DNA of 37,163 bases, taken from positions 1-37,163 of the forward strand of contig JALTIG010000229.1 in the NCBI GenBank assembly GCA_027004185.1, in the 5' to 3' direction. Shown here one piece after another: positions 1-9,252 of this stretch. Position 1 is the stretch's first letter. Each line of letters opens with the position of its first letter. The notes below the pieces were generated by a model. That model had not been told where the DNA came from, made no database searches, and saw nothing but the letters and a program-made list of their open reading frames with translations. Position numbers and translations under genes: made by a program. Source of the stretch: a bacterium. Its GTDB lineage: Bacteria > Desulfobacterota > S145-22.

Positions 1-44
1 CTCCAATGTGAACCATTGAAATAAACTCGAATGTGAACCACTGA
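1..44. repeat. two imperfect direct repeats (CTCCAATGTGAACCATTGA / CTCGAATGTGAACCACTGA, period 25 bp) at window edge
   Basis: 17/19 identity between positions 1-19 and 26-44; no gene in between; possibly the terminal repeats of an IS cut by the window edge. Confidence 0.5.
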
Positions 45-77
45 GCCAACCTCTTTTTCTATATTCTTACATCTATT

Positions 78-1049
78 TCATTTCTTTTCCAGAACCTTTT
101 TGAAGACATCGATCGCCTTGCTAAACCTTTTTTGGTGGAAATAGATCAGGCCAATCTTTAGATTTACACTTACTTCCTCCTCTCCGGTTTTTCTCAATTC
201 CTTCAGCAGCCGGAGCGCCCGATCCATTTTATTCTCCTGGATATAGATCTGGCTCAGGTACCATTTCGCATCTTCATTCTGGGGGTCTATCCTTAGAAGA
301 TGAAGATAGATCTTCTCTGCCTTGGTATGCGCCTTCTGCCGCATGTAGAGGGTGGCAAGTGCCTCAAGAGCGGGGATAGAATCCGGTTGTCTCTTTAAGA
401 CCTTCTGGAGATGTTGTTCTGCCTTTTTCCAAAAATCGATCTGTAGGTAGATTCGGCCGAGGTAAAAATTTCCCATGATGGAATCGGGATGACGCTTAAG
501 AAGGGCCTTGAGGGTTTCGATGGCCTTTTCGTAGTTTTTCTGGTCTGCGTAGAGTGAGCTGAGAAAGAGATATGGCTTGGTCCTGTTCGGGGCCAGCTTT
601 AGAACCTCTTCGAAGGAAGAAGCGGATTCCTTCCACTGCCTATTGTCGTAATAGAGGTTACCGAGCAGCTCGTAAACCCCCGGATTGTCTGGATAGAGCT
701 CCCTCGCGATCTTGGCCTCGGCGATGGCCTCTGGCAGGCGACCCAGGCTCCAGAGGAGCTTCGCCACCTCCATATGGAGGGGGAGGGATGCGGGGTCAAA
801 CTGTATAGCTTTTCGATAGGCTTTCAGCGCACCGGTAGCGTCTCCGTTGAGCCATTTTGTTCGTGCAACCAGGTATGCATAGATGGCCTTTGGATCTGTC
901 GGTGCCTCTCGAAGGGTCACCTTCATGCGGTGGGTTACAATTACTCTTGGATGCGGGGTACAAGCTGCAAGCATCCCAAAGAGTATTAGGAACACGACCC
1001 AGTACAGCACCCGGGTGATATCTTCTTGAAAGGATTTGATCTCAAGCAT
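78..1049 (-). CDS. TPR-repeat lipoprotein
   Basis: N-terminal hydrophobic segment with lipobox-like LAAC, then many TPR-like repeats (e.g. PDNPGVYELLGNLYYDNRQWKESASSFEEVLKLAPN). Confidence 0.85.
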   Translation of the reverse strand: MLEIKSFQEDITRVLYWVVFLILFGMLAACTPHPRVIVTHRMKVTLREAPTDPKAIYAYLVARTKWLNGDATGALKAYRKAIQFDPASLPLHMEVAKLLWSLGRLPEAIAEAKIARELYPDNPGVYELLGNLYYDNRQWKESASSFEEVLKLAPNRTKPYLFLSSLYADQKNYEKAIETLKALLKRHPDSIMGNFYLGRIYLQIDFWKKAEQHLQKVLKRQPDSIPALEALATLYMRQKAHTKAEKIYLHLLRIDPQNEDAKWYLSQIYIQENKMDRALRLLKELRKTGEEEVSVNLKIGLIYFHQKRFSKAIDVFKKVLEKK

Positions 1050-1068
1050 TGCGGAGGGGACACTCCTT

Positions 1069-2127
1069 TTAAAATCCCATGTAATCCAGGATGGGCCTCT
1101 TCTCAGGCGGAAAGGTCACGGGAGGTTTCGATTGCTTGATGGCATTGTCAGGATCCTTCAAGCCGTGACCTGTCAGGGTTGCCACCACGACCTCCCCATG
1201 GCCGAGTCCCATGGTATCCTTGTAACGAAGGATTCCTGCAATGCCCGCGGCGGAGGCCGGTTCACAGAAAATCCCCTCTGTTTCCCCCAGAAGTTTATAG
1301 GCCTCGAGGATCTCTCTATCCGAGACCATTTCGATCCCTCCCCCCGATTCATCCCGGGCGGCTTCCGCTGTTTTCCAGGAGGCGGGGTTGCCAATCCGGA
1401 TGGCCGTTGCCACGGTCTCCGGTTTCTCAATCGGGTATCCCCTGACAATGGGGGCTGCCCCCTCCGCCTGGAACCCCCACATCCGTGGCAGGCGCCTCGT
1501 TACGTTTCTTTCGTAATACTCTTTGTATCCCTTCCAGTAAGCAGTGATGTTTCCCGCGTTTCCCACGGGAAGGACATGTACATCCGGAGGAGCGCCTATG
1601 ACATCACAGATCTCAAAAGAGGCGGTTTTTTGCCCTTCGATCCGATAAGGATTGATGGAATTTACGAGGGTTACGGGGTAACTTTTTGAAATTTCCACCG
1701 CCAGTTTTAGGGCCTCGTCAAAATTCCCTTCCACCTGGATAACCTCGGCTCCATGCATCATCGCCTGGGAGAGTTTCCCCAGAGCGATTTTCCCCTCGGG
1801 AATCAACACGTAGGCCTTCAGGCCACTTTTGGCGGCGTATGCCGCGGCAGAGGCGGATGTATTTCCCGTTGAGGCGCAGATCACGGCTTTTGCCCCCTCT
1901 TCCACCGCCTTGGAGATAGCCAGGGTCATTCCACGGTCCTTAAAGGATCCTGTTGGGTTAACGCCCTCATATTTAAGGTAGAGATCGATCTTTACACCCA
2001 GGGCTTTTGTCAGGTTCTTGGCGGGAAGCAGCGGTGTATTCCCCTCCAGTAGGGTTACCACGTGCCTCTCCTCCTTCATGGGGAGATACTCCCAATAATG
2101 CCGAATCACGCCTTCCCAGTGCCTCAT
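1069..2127 (-). CDS. thrC: threonine synthase
   Basis: PLP-lysine motif PTGSFKDRGMTLA, CASTGNTSASAAAYAA, GNAGNITAYWKGY; directly downstream of hom. Confidence 0.95.
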   Translation of the reverse strand: MRHWEGVIRHYWEYLPMKEERHVVTLLEGNTPLLPAKNLTKALGVKIDLYLKYEGVNPTGSFKDRGMTLAISKAVEEGAKAVICASTGNTSASAAAYAAKSGLKAYVLIPEGKIALGKLSQAMMHGAEVIQVEGNFDEALKLAVEISKSYPVTLVNSINPYRIEGQKTASFEICDVIGAPPDVHVLPVGNAGNITAYWKGYKEYYERNVTRRLPRMWGFQAEGAAPIVRGYPIEKPETVATAIRIGNPASWKTAEAARDESGGGIEMVSDREILEAYKLLGETEGIFCEPASAAGIAGILRYKDTMGLGHGEVVVATLTGHGLKDPDNAIKQSKPPVTFPPEKRPILDYMGF

Positions 2128-2142
2128 TCCCTTCTTCCCTTC

Positions 2143-3453
2143 TTATTTCAGATCCTGCTCGATATGTAGAGCAAGGGTTGGTTTCATGACCACATCCAAC
2201 TGATCGATGATCTTCAAAGCCGCATCGACCTGTCGCCAGGTTGTATCATGCGTGACCATGACAATGGCCACCGGCTCTTCCCCTTTCCCCTTCTGAATCA
2301 CGGAGGAGAGGCTGATACCGTTCTCCCCCAGGATCCCGGAGATCTTGGACAAAACCCCTGGCCGATCGACCGTCATCATCCGCAGGTAAAATGCCCCTTT
2401 GACCTCACTGGCATCCTGGATAATAGCCTCCCGAAACGCAGGAGGGGGATATCCCAGAGGGGGAAGGTTATACGTACATCCCTGGGACAACTGGCGGGCA
2501 ATGGAGATGATGTCGCTTACGACGGCGCTTCCCGTAGGGAACATCCCCGCCCCTTTCCCATAGTAAAGGGTGCTTCCCACAAAGTCTCCGATCACATGGA
2601 TCGCGTTGTACACCCCTTTAACCTTTGCCAGCAGGTGGTGTTCCGGGATCATCACGGGATGGACCCGTATCTCCAGCTCCCCGTCCTGCCAGCGACCCAC
2701 GGCGAGAAGCTTGATGACCAGCCCCAGTGCGTGCGCATACCTTACATCGAGTTGGCTAATGGATCGGATCCCCTTCACAGGGATGGCGTCAAAGGGAACG
2801 CGAACCCCGAAGGCAAGGGTGCTCAGGATGGCGATCTTGTGAGCTGTGTCGATCCCATCCACGTCATAGCTGGGATCGGCTTCCGCGTACCCCTTGGCTT
2901 GGGCCTCTGAAAGGGCCTCTTCGAAGTCCATCTCCGCCTCATCCATCCGGGTCAGGATATAGTTTGCCGTCCCGTTCAGGATGCCATGAATAGACTGGAA
3001 TTGATTGGCGCAAAGCCCTTCCCGAACGCTTCTCAGGATGGGAATCCCCCCTCCCACACTTGCCTCAAACGCGATATTCGTCCCGTTTTCATCCGCTGTT
3101 TCAAACAGTTCCCACCCCCGGGTAGCCAACAAGGCCTTGTTTGCCGTGACGACATACTTCCCATGCCTGAGTGACTCCTTGATAAAGCGTGCCGCTGGCT
3201 CGTAGCCACCGATAAGCTCTACCATAATATCCACGTCAGGGTCATGGATCACTTCCTCCGCATCCCGGGTTAGAACAGCAGGGTCCACGGGGATCCCGCG
3301 GTCTGTTTCTATGTCAAGATCCGCGATCTTACGAATGTCCAGATACAGGTTCGTCCTCTCATGGATTAACTCCCGATTTTCCTGCAAGATCTTTACCGTG
3401 CCTGCCCCGACCGTTCCGAAACCTATGATCCCGATACCTACATGATCCTTCAC
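2143..3453 (-). CDS. hom: homoserine dehydrogenase (with C-terminal ACT domain)
   Basis: GIGIIGFGTVGAGTVKIL Rossmann motif, TANKALLA, GILNGTANYILTRM, C-terminal ACT-like region RPGVLSKISGILGENGISLSSVIQ. Confidence 0.96.
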   Translation of the reverse strand: MKDHVGIGIIGFGTVGAGTVKILQENRELIHERTNLYLDIRKIADLDIETDRGIPVDPAVLTRDAEEVIHDPDVDIMVELIGGYEPAARFIKESLRHGKYVVTANKALLATRGWELFETADENGTNIAFEASVGGGIPILRSVREGLCANQFQSIHGILNGTANYILTRMDEAEMDFEEALSEAQAKGYAEADPSYDVDGIDTAHKIAILSTLAFGVRVPFDAIPVKGIRSISQLDVRYAHALGLVIKLLAVGRWQDGELEIRVHPVMIPEHHLLAKVKGVYNAIHVIGDFVGSTLYYGKGAGMFPTGSAVVSDIISIARQLSQGCTYNLPPLGYPPPAFREAIIQDASEVKGAFYLRMMTVDRPGVLSKISGILGENGISLSSVIQKGKGEEPVAIVMVTHDTTWRQVDAALKIIDQLDVVMKPTLALHIEQDLK

Positions 3454-3462
3454 CTGTTCCCC

Positions 3463-4635
3463 CTATAAGATGGCGCGAATCCCACGGATTGCCTGTTTGA
3501 TTCTCTGTTCATTTTCCACAAGGGCAAAACGGACATACCCCTCCCCTTCCTCCCCGAAGCCAATCCCGGGTGACACGGCCACTTTGGCCTTTTCAATCAG
3601 CATCTTGGAAAATTCCAGGGAGCCCATTGCTCGATACGGTTCCGGGATCCTTGCCCAGACAAACATGGTAGCCCTCGGTTTTTCGATATCCCAACCAACG
3701 CGATTCAGCCCCTCGACCAGGGTGTCCCGGCGCCTTCGATAGGTTTCAGCGATCTCGGCCACGCAGGATTGGTCCTCGTTTAACGCGATGATGGAGGCGA
3801 TCTGGATCGGCTGGAAGATCCCGTAATCGAAGTAGCTCTTGAGCTTTTTTAAGGCGCCGATGATATCCCGGTTTCCCACGGCAAATCCCACGCGCCATCC
3901 CGGCATGCTATAGCTCTTAGAGAGGGTATAAAACTCGACCCCCACCTCCTTCGCACCGGGGACGGACATCATGCTGGGTGGCTGGTATCCATCAAAGCCC
4001 AGATCGGCATAGGCAAAGTCGTGCACCACCATCAGGTCATGGGCCTTGGCAAAACCCACGAGGTTTTCAAAAAAGGCCCTGTCCACGGTTCGGGTGGTTG
4101 GGTTATGGGGGAAACTGACGATGACCATCTTCGGCTGGGGCCACATGTGCCTGGCTGCGCTGGCCAGACGTTCGAAGAAATCCCCCTCCCCTTCCATGGG
4201 GACACTCCGTAGATCCGCTCCCGCCATCACCACCGAGTAGATATGGATGGGATAGGTGGGGGTCGGAACGAAGACCACCTCTCCCGTTCCCAAGGTTGCC
4301 AGGGCCAGGTGAGCCAATCCCTCCTTCGAGCCAATGGTTACGATGGCCTCCTCTTCTGGGTCGATGGTGACCCCATACCGCCGCTTGTACCAGTTTGCGA
4401 TGGCAAGCCGTAGTTTGTAGATGCCACGTGATACCGAGTAGCGGTGATTTCTCGGGTTCTGAGCCGCCTCGATGAGCTTGTCCACGATATGTTTGGGGGT
4501 AGGTATGTCCGGGTTTCCCATGCCCAGGTCGATAATATCCTCGCCCCGGCGGCGTGCTGCCATCTTCAGGTCATTGACGATGTTGAAGACATAGGGGGGC
4601 AGCCGTTTGATTCGGTGAAATTCCCTCATAAACAT
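3463..4635 (-). CDS. class I/II PLP aminotransferase (AlaC/alanine transaminase-like)
   Basis: [57 protein letters not shown] (PLP Lys); upstream of hom-thrC. Start may be internal MREFHRIKR. Confidence 0.9.
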   Translation of the reverse strand: MFMREFHRIKRLPPYVFNIVNDLKMAARRRGEDIIDLGMGNPDIPTPKHIVDKLIEAAQNPRNHRYSVSRGIYKLRLAIANWYKRRYGVTIDPEEEAIVTIGSKEGLAHLALATLGTGEVVFVPTPTYPIHIYSVVMAGADLRSVPMEGEGDFFERLASAARHMWPQPKMVIVSFPHNPTTRTVDRAFFENLVGFAKAHDLMVVHDFAYADLGFDGYQPPSMMSVPGAKEVGVEFYTLSKSYSMPGWRVGFAVGNRDIIGALKKLKSYFDYGIFQPIQIASIIALNEDQSCVAEIAETYRRRRDTLVEGLNRVGWDIEKPRATMFVWARIPEPYRAMGSLEFSKMLIEKAKVAVSPGIGFGEEGEGYVRFALVENEQRIKQAIRGIRAIL

Positions 4636-4737
4636 CCCTCACAAGGTTCCATAGTTTAATATCCATTCTTAACATACCCCCATCCTGTTTTCAATAAAAC
4701 CTTTTCAATTCGGGTGGGTTTCATGTATAGTGAAGGC

Positions 4738-6909
4738 ATGGAGAAACCGGGATATCCCTTAAACCCTCAGCAGCTCCAAGCGGTCACCTACACGGAGGGG
4801 CCTTTGATGATCTTCGCCGGTGCGGGGAGTGGGAAGACACGTACCCTGACCTATCGATTTGCCTATCTCATCCAGAGCCAACGTGCCCATCCCACTCAGA
4901 TCCTTGCTGTTACCTTCACAAACAAGGCCGCGAGGGAGATGCGGGAAAGGATCGGCAGGATCACCCGCATTCGGCCGCAGGGCCTTTTCATCTCTACCTT
5001 TCACGCCTTCTGCCTATGGATGCTGCGGACCTACGGGAAAGAGATAGGGCTTGATCCGAGGTTCGCCATCCTGGACGATTCCGACCAGAAACGCCTGATG
5101 GGGACCCTCTTTAAGGAGCTGCAGATCAATTCACGGGTGCTTACCCCCCGGCGGGTACTCTGGGAAATTCAGCATGCCAAGGCCCATGGGATATCCTCCC
5201 AAGCCTACACGCCTTCCGGTCCCTACGACCTTATTGGGAAACGGGTGGCGGAGATCTATGAGATCTACGAGAAACGTATGAAGACATTGAACGCACTGGA
5301 TTTCTCGGACCTGCTCCTGTATGCCTATCGCCTAATGTCATCGTCGGGAGAGGTTCTCACACGCTTACGAGAGGCCCTTCCGTACGTCATGGTGGATGAA
5401 TACCAAGACACAAACTTCATCCAGTACCAGATAGTACGACTCCTCACGTGGGAGCACCGGAACCTCTGTGTAGTGGGGGATGATGACCAGTCTATCTATT
5501 CCTGGCGGGGGGCCAACAAGGAGAATATCCGTCTGTTTCACCAGGATTTTCCAGAGGCAACGGTCATCAAGCTGGAGCAGAACTATCGATCAACAAAGAC
5601 CATTCTGAAATGCGCCTCGCACCTGATTCGGCATAACAGCTCGAGAACGGAAAAAACGCTCTGGACGAAAAATGATACCGGCGATCCGGTCATCCTCTGC
5701 CGAGCGGATAGTGAGGAGGGGGAGGCGAAATGGGTGATCCAGACCATTCAATCGCTCCATACGGAGGGCCATCGCTGGCAGGATTTTGCCATCTTTTATC
5801 GAACCAACGCCCAGTCGCGGGTGCTGGAGGAACAACTGATACACCAGGGCATCCCGTACCAAATCTTTGGGGGGTTTCGGTTCTATGATCGCAAGGAGAT
5901 CAAGGATATCCTGGCCTATCTCCGTTGTCTCATCAATCCACAGGATGAGCTCTCCCTCCGTCGGGCCATCTCTGCCCCTTCCCGGGGGATCGGGAAAGGC
6001 ACCCTCGATCAGGTTAAGGTCTATGCACTGGACAGGGGACTCCCCTACCTGGAGGCTATGGGTAAGATCTGCGAGGAACCCGATTTCCGCATGAAAAAAC
6101 GGATGCGCCCCTTTTATGATTGGCTGATAAAGCTCCGCTCAGAGGTGCGCCGGGAGCCCCCTTCCACCCTCCTTTTGAAGATCGTGGAGGAGTCAGGATA
6201 CCTTGCCCCCTATCGGGGAAGCGGGGATCCTCATGCCCAGTCGATCGTGGAAAACGTGGAGGAACTGATCTCTGCGATGGAAAGCTACGAACAGGAAACG
6301 GAAAGGCCTACCATTGAGGATTTTCTGGATCACGTGACCCTTATGACCGATACAGATACCCTGAATGAATCCGCCGGTCGGGTTACCCTCATGACCCTCC
6401 ATAGCGCCAAGGGGTTAGAGTTCCCCGTTGTCTTTATCACGGGGCTTGAGGAGGGCCTCTTTCCCCATGAACGGAGCCTGCTCGATGAGGGAAAGGTAGA
6501 TGAGGAGCGTCGACTCTTTTACGTGGGGATCACCCGGAGTTGTCGACGCCTCTTACTCAGTTACTCCGAGCAGCGATACCAGTTCGGGAAAACGGCTCTC
6601 CGGATGCCCTCGAGGTTTCTCAGGGAACTTCCCGTTGACGCCGTGGTCCTTGCAAACGAAAGGCCCTCCGCTCCCACTTTCCCTCCTCACCTGGCCTCTC
6701 CCGAGGGAAAAGGGGCATCCTGGCCCTCGCCTTCCGGGCAAGGGCCAGGGGAGTATCAGGTCGGGCAACAGGTGAGGCATCCCATCTTTGGGAGAGGGAC
6801 AATCCGGGTAAAAGAGGTCAACGATCGAAACCCCAAGCTGCTGATCCATTTTGAGGGGGTGGGCCTAAAACTCATCTATCCCAGGTTTGTGGAACTTGAA
6901 ATCGTATGA
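4738..6909 (+). CDS. UvrD/PcrA-type ATP-dependent DNA helicase
   Basis: LNPQQLQAVTYTEGPLMIFAGAGSGKTRTLTYR (Walker A), VDEYQDTN, GDDDQSIYSWRGA, LMTLHSAKGLEFPVVFI; supplied ORF starts 4714, internal ATG at 4738 fits the family N-terminus better. Confidence 0.96.
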   Translation: MEKPGYPLNPQQLQAVTYTEGPLMIFAGAGSGKTRTLTYRFAYLIQSQRAHPTQILAVTFTNKAAREMRERIGRITRIRPQGLFISTFHAFCLWMLRTYGKEIGLDPRFAILDDSDQKRLMGTLFKELQINSRVLTPRRVLWEIQHAKAHGISSQAYTPSGPYDLIGKRVAEIYEIYEKRMKTLNALDFSDLLLYAYRLMSSSGEVLTRLREALPYVMVDEYQDTNFIQYQIVRLLTWEHRNLCVVGDDDQSIYSWRGANKENIRLFHQDFPEATVIKLEQNYRSTKTILKCASHLIRHNSSRTEKTLWTKNDTGDPVILCRADSEEGEAKWVIQTIQSLHTEGHRWQDFAIFYRTNAQSRVLEEQLIHQGIPYQIFGGFRFYDRKEIKDILAYLRCLINPQDELSLRRAISAPSRGIGKGTLDQVKVYALDRGLPYLEAMGKICEEPDFRMKKRMRPFYDWLIKLRSEVRREPPSTLLLKIVEESGYLAPYRGSGDPHAQSIVENVEELISAMESYEQETERPTIEDFLDHVTLMTDTDTLNESAGRVTLMTLHSAKGLEFPVVFITGLEEGLFPHERSLLDEGKVDEERRLFYVGITRSCRRLLLSYSEQRYQFGKTALRMPSRFLRELPVDAVVLANERPSAPTFPPHLASPEGKGASWPSPSGQGPGEYQVGQQVRHPIFGRGTIRVKEVNDRNPKLLIHFEGVGLKLIYPRFVELEIV
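6681..6750. repeat. palindromic repeat-like segment within the UvrD C-terminal linker
   Basis: CCTCACCTGGCCTCTCCCGAGGGAAAAGGGGC followed by CTGGCCCT-c-GCC-TTCCG-GGC-a-AGGGCCAG (8 bp + 3 bp stem, 6720-6748). Confidence 0.5.
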
Positions 6910-6978
6910 GATCTTGTGGTTCAGGACCAAGGGCATAGAGAGAGGAGTAGAAATATAAAAGCGATAGGGAGGAGTCAG

Positions 6979-7635
6979 ATGACGGACGAGAGGCAGTACA
7001 TCATCGATGACATGACCATCAAGGAATCGTGGCGGCTGTTCAAGATTATGGCCGAGTTTGTGGATGGGTTTGAAAAGCTGGGGGATCTTTATCCCGCAAT
7101 CGCCATCTTCGGATCGGCGCGCATGAAATCCACCGATCCCATCTATACGAAAGCGGAAACCATCGCCCGCCTTCTCGCAAGAAAGGGGTATAACATCATT
7201 ACGGGGGGAGGGCCAGGAATCATGGAGGCAGCCAACAAGGGGGGTGCAGAGGGAGGCACCCACTCCATCGGCCTGAACATCGAGCTTCCCTTTGAGCAGA
7301 GGCCTAACGAGTTTGCCGATGTTCAGATGAGCTTTCAGTATTTCTTTGTCCGCAAGGTCATGCTGATCAAGTATTCCGTTGCCTATATCATCATGCCGGG
7401 TGGGTTCGGAACCCTAGATGAGATGTATGAGGCCGTTACCCTGATCCAGACGAAAAAGATCCGGCCCTTCCCTGTCATCCTCGTAGAGAGTGACTATTGG
7501 CGGGGGATGATCGACTGGATCAAGGGAGAGATGATCCCAAGGGGGATCGTTACCCCTGAAGATCTGGATATTATGCAGGTGATTGATGACCCGGAGGAGA
7601 TTGTCCACACGATTCAGCGGATCGTGTTGATTTGA
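6979..7635 (+). CDS. TIGR00730/LOG family Rossmann-fold protein (lysine decarboxylase-like fold)
   Basis: IAIFGSARM, GGGPGIMEAANKGG, MPGGFGTLDEMYEAVTLIQT motif; SD GGGAGGAG before ATG 6979 (supplied ORF begins 6916). Confidence 0.9.
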   Translation: MTDERQYIIDDMTIKESWRLFKIMAEFVDGFEKLGDLYPAIAIFGSARMKSTDPIYTKAETIARLLARKGYNIITGGGPGIMEAANKGGAEGGTHSIGLNIELPFEQRPNEFADVQMSFQYFFVRKVMLIKYSVAYIIMPGGFGTLDEMYEAVTLIQTKKIRPFPVILVESDYWRGMIDWIKGEMIPRGIVTPEDLDIMQVIDDPEEIVHTIQRIVLI

Positions 7636-7692
7636 GGGCATGGCAGAGGCATAACATTAAAAAATTTTCATTAAAAAAATCTAATTTTTCTC

Positions 7693-7721
7693 TTGACAAA
7701 CGGAAAAACGGGGGTTATAGT
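7693..7721 (+). promoter_or_regulatory. sigma70-like promoter for porin gene
   Basis: TTGACA (7693-7698), 17-bp spacer, TATAGT (7716-7721). Confidence 0.8.
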
Positions 7722-7729
7722 GTCTTTTG

Positions 7730-7747
7730 GAAGGGGGGAACCCCTTC
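7730..7747 (+). other. 5'-UTR hairpin with GGAA (GNRA) loop
   Basis: GAAGGGG-GGAA-CCCCTTC, perfect 7-bp stem at the predicted 5' end of the porin transcript. Confidence 0.65.
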
Positions 7748-7850
7748 TAAAAAAGGGAAAGGAGGTGAAGAAGGAGGTTTTAGGCAGTTTTTGGGTAAGG
7801 TAAAGGATGCAAGGAGAAACAGGAACAACCAAAAACAGAAGGAGTAACCT

Positions 7851-9158
7851 ATGAAGAAATTTGTTTTATTAGGTGCGGTGGTGGCATTGGTGTTTGGCAT
7901 GGCGTTTGTGACACTGCCCAGTGTGGCGCAGGCCAAGGTGAGCCAGCCGGTGATAACCACGGGGGGTGCCAAAAAGTTCGTCTTCTACGGCTATGTCAAG
8001 TTCCGGATGAACTATGAAGACAAGGCTGCCTCGGTGGCCGGTGGCTTTTATGATGGTAGGCGTGTTCCGTACGATGATACAACGGCAGGCGAAAATGACC
8101 GGATCAATTTCAATGCCCGCCAGACCCGTTTCGGATTCAAGGCATTCGGGGATTCCTTTGATGGGTGGAAGACCGCTGGTCGGATGGAATTTGACATGTA
8201 CGGCGGTGGGCACAACCACCACAGCGAGGTACCTCGGATGCGGATCGGCGAGATCTACCTGATCAAAGGGAACACCCGAATCACAATAGGGAAAGGTTGG
8301 GCCATGTTCGGAACCCGTCATGCCCCGATGGTTGAAAACTTTGGTTCCATCGTTGGGGATGGATTCCGGAGGGCTGAACGAATCGATATCGCCCAGAAGT
8401 TCCCCAGCGGAGAGAATACCTTTGGAGCCGAGTTGATGATCATGACGTATGACGATAACGTCGTCAATGAATTCAACAGTGAAAAGGGGAAAACGTACAA
8501 ATATGATTTCAACACGGAATGGTTGGGTTTCCCCTATACGAGCGTCGAGCTCTCCTTAGTGAGCAAGGCCCTCGGTTACGCCGGTGGCAAACCCCTCGGT
8601 TTGTGGTTACAGGGGATCTATGGTAACATGAAGGCACCGGACATCTATGAAAACGGTAAAAAGATACACACCCCCGACGACAGCTATAATGTCTATGGTG
8701 TCGAGTTAGATTACTACGTGCCGATCATCTCCTCGAAGGATCGCGGCCAGAAGGCCGGGAACCTGGCCCTGTCCGGGAAGGGCTGGTACGGCCAGGCCCT
8801 TGGGAACGCCGATCTGCTGTGCAACATGTACACGGTGGTCCAAAAACCTAATGGAGGCAGCTTGAACGAAGTGAAAGGGTACGGCGGATGGGTTGGTCTC
8901 TCCTACTGGATCACGAATACGGTCTGGATGGATGTCTATGGCGGTTACGAAGGGATCGATACCAAGCATTACTATCCCGGTAGTATGGTTGAAGACAACT
9001 ACGAGATCACGGGCAACATCTGGTGGAGACCGGCCAGAAGCATTATGTTCGGCCTCGAGTACGCCTGGATAGATAACGAGTTCTACAAGTATGACGCGAA
9101 TCACAATGACAACGCGAAACTGAATTCCATTGCCTTTGTTGCCTACTACTTCTTCTAA
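7851..9158 (+). CDS. outer-membrane beta-barrel porin-like protein
   Basis: signal peptide MKKFVLLGAVVALVFGMAFVTLPSVAQA, alternating aromatic strands, C-terminal AFVAYYFF; SD AAGGAG upstream. Confidence 0.8.
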   Translation: MKKFVLLGAVVALVFGMAFVTLPSVAQAKVSQPVITTGGAKKFVFYGYVKFRMNYEDKAASVAGGFYDGRRVPYDDTTAGENDRINFNARQTRFGFKAFGDSFDGWKTAGRMEFDMYGGGHNHHSEVPRMRIGEIYLIKGNTRITIGKGWAMFGTRHAPMVENFGSIVGDGFRRAERIDIAQKFPSGENTFGAELMIMTYDDNVVNEFNSEKGKTYKYDFNTEWLGFPYTSVELSLVSKALGYAGGKPLGLWLQGIYGNMKAPDIYENGKKIHTPDDSYNVYGVELDYYVPIISSKDRGQKAGNLALSGKGWYGQALGNADLLCNMYTVVQKPNGGSLNEVKGYGGWVGLSYWITNTVWMDVYGGYEGIDTKHYYPGSMVEDNYEITGNIWWRPARSIMFGLEYAWIDNEFYKYDANHNDNAKLNSIAFVAYYFF

Positions 9159-9182
9159 GATCCGACGAGAAGGGGAAACCTG

Positions 9183-9212
9183 AAAGGCCCGGGGGCCTCC
9201 CGGGCCTTTTTT
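9183..9212 (+). terminator. intrinsic terminator after porin
   Basis: AAAGGCCCGGG-GGCCT-CCCGGGCCTTT followed by TTT; perfect 11-bp stem. Confidence 0.9.
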
Positions 9213-9252
9213 GTGCCCACCGATCCCGAGGAGTCCCAAGGGGTAGCCTGGG

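Noticed and set aside
1036-1689. 217-aa plus-strand ORF
   Set aside because: Antisense to thrC; no family resemblance.
7632-7847. 71-aa plus-strand ORF upstream of porin as a leader peptide gene
   Set aside because: It spans the predicted promoter and 5' hairpin, so its start lies before the transcript start; only a much shorter leader ORF would be possible and I could not support one.
8706-9239. 177-aa minus-strand ORF
   Set aside because: Antisense to the porin and crosses its terminator; not a plausible gene.
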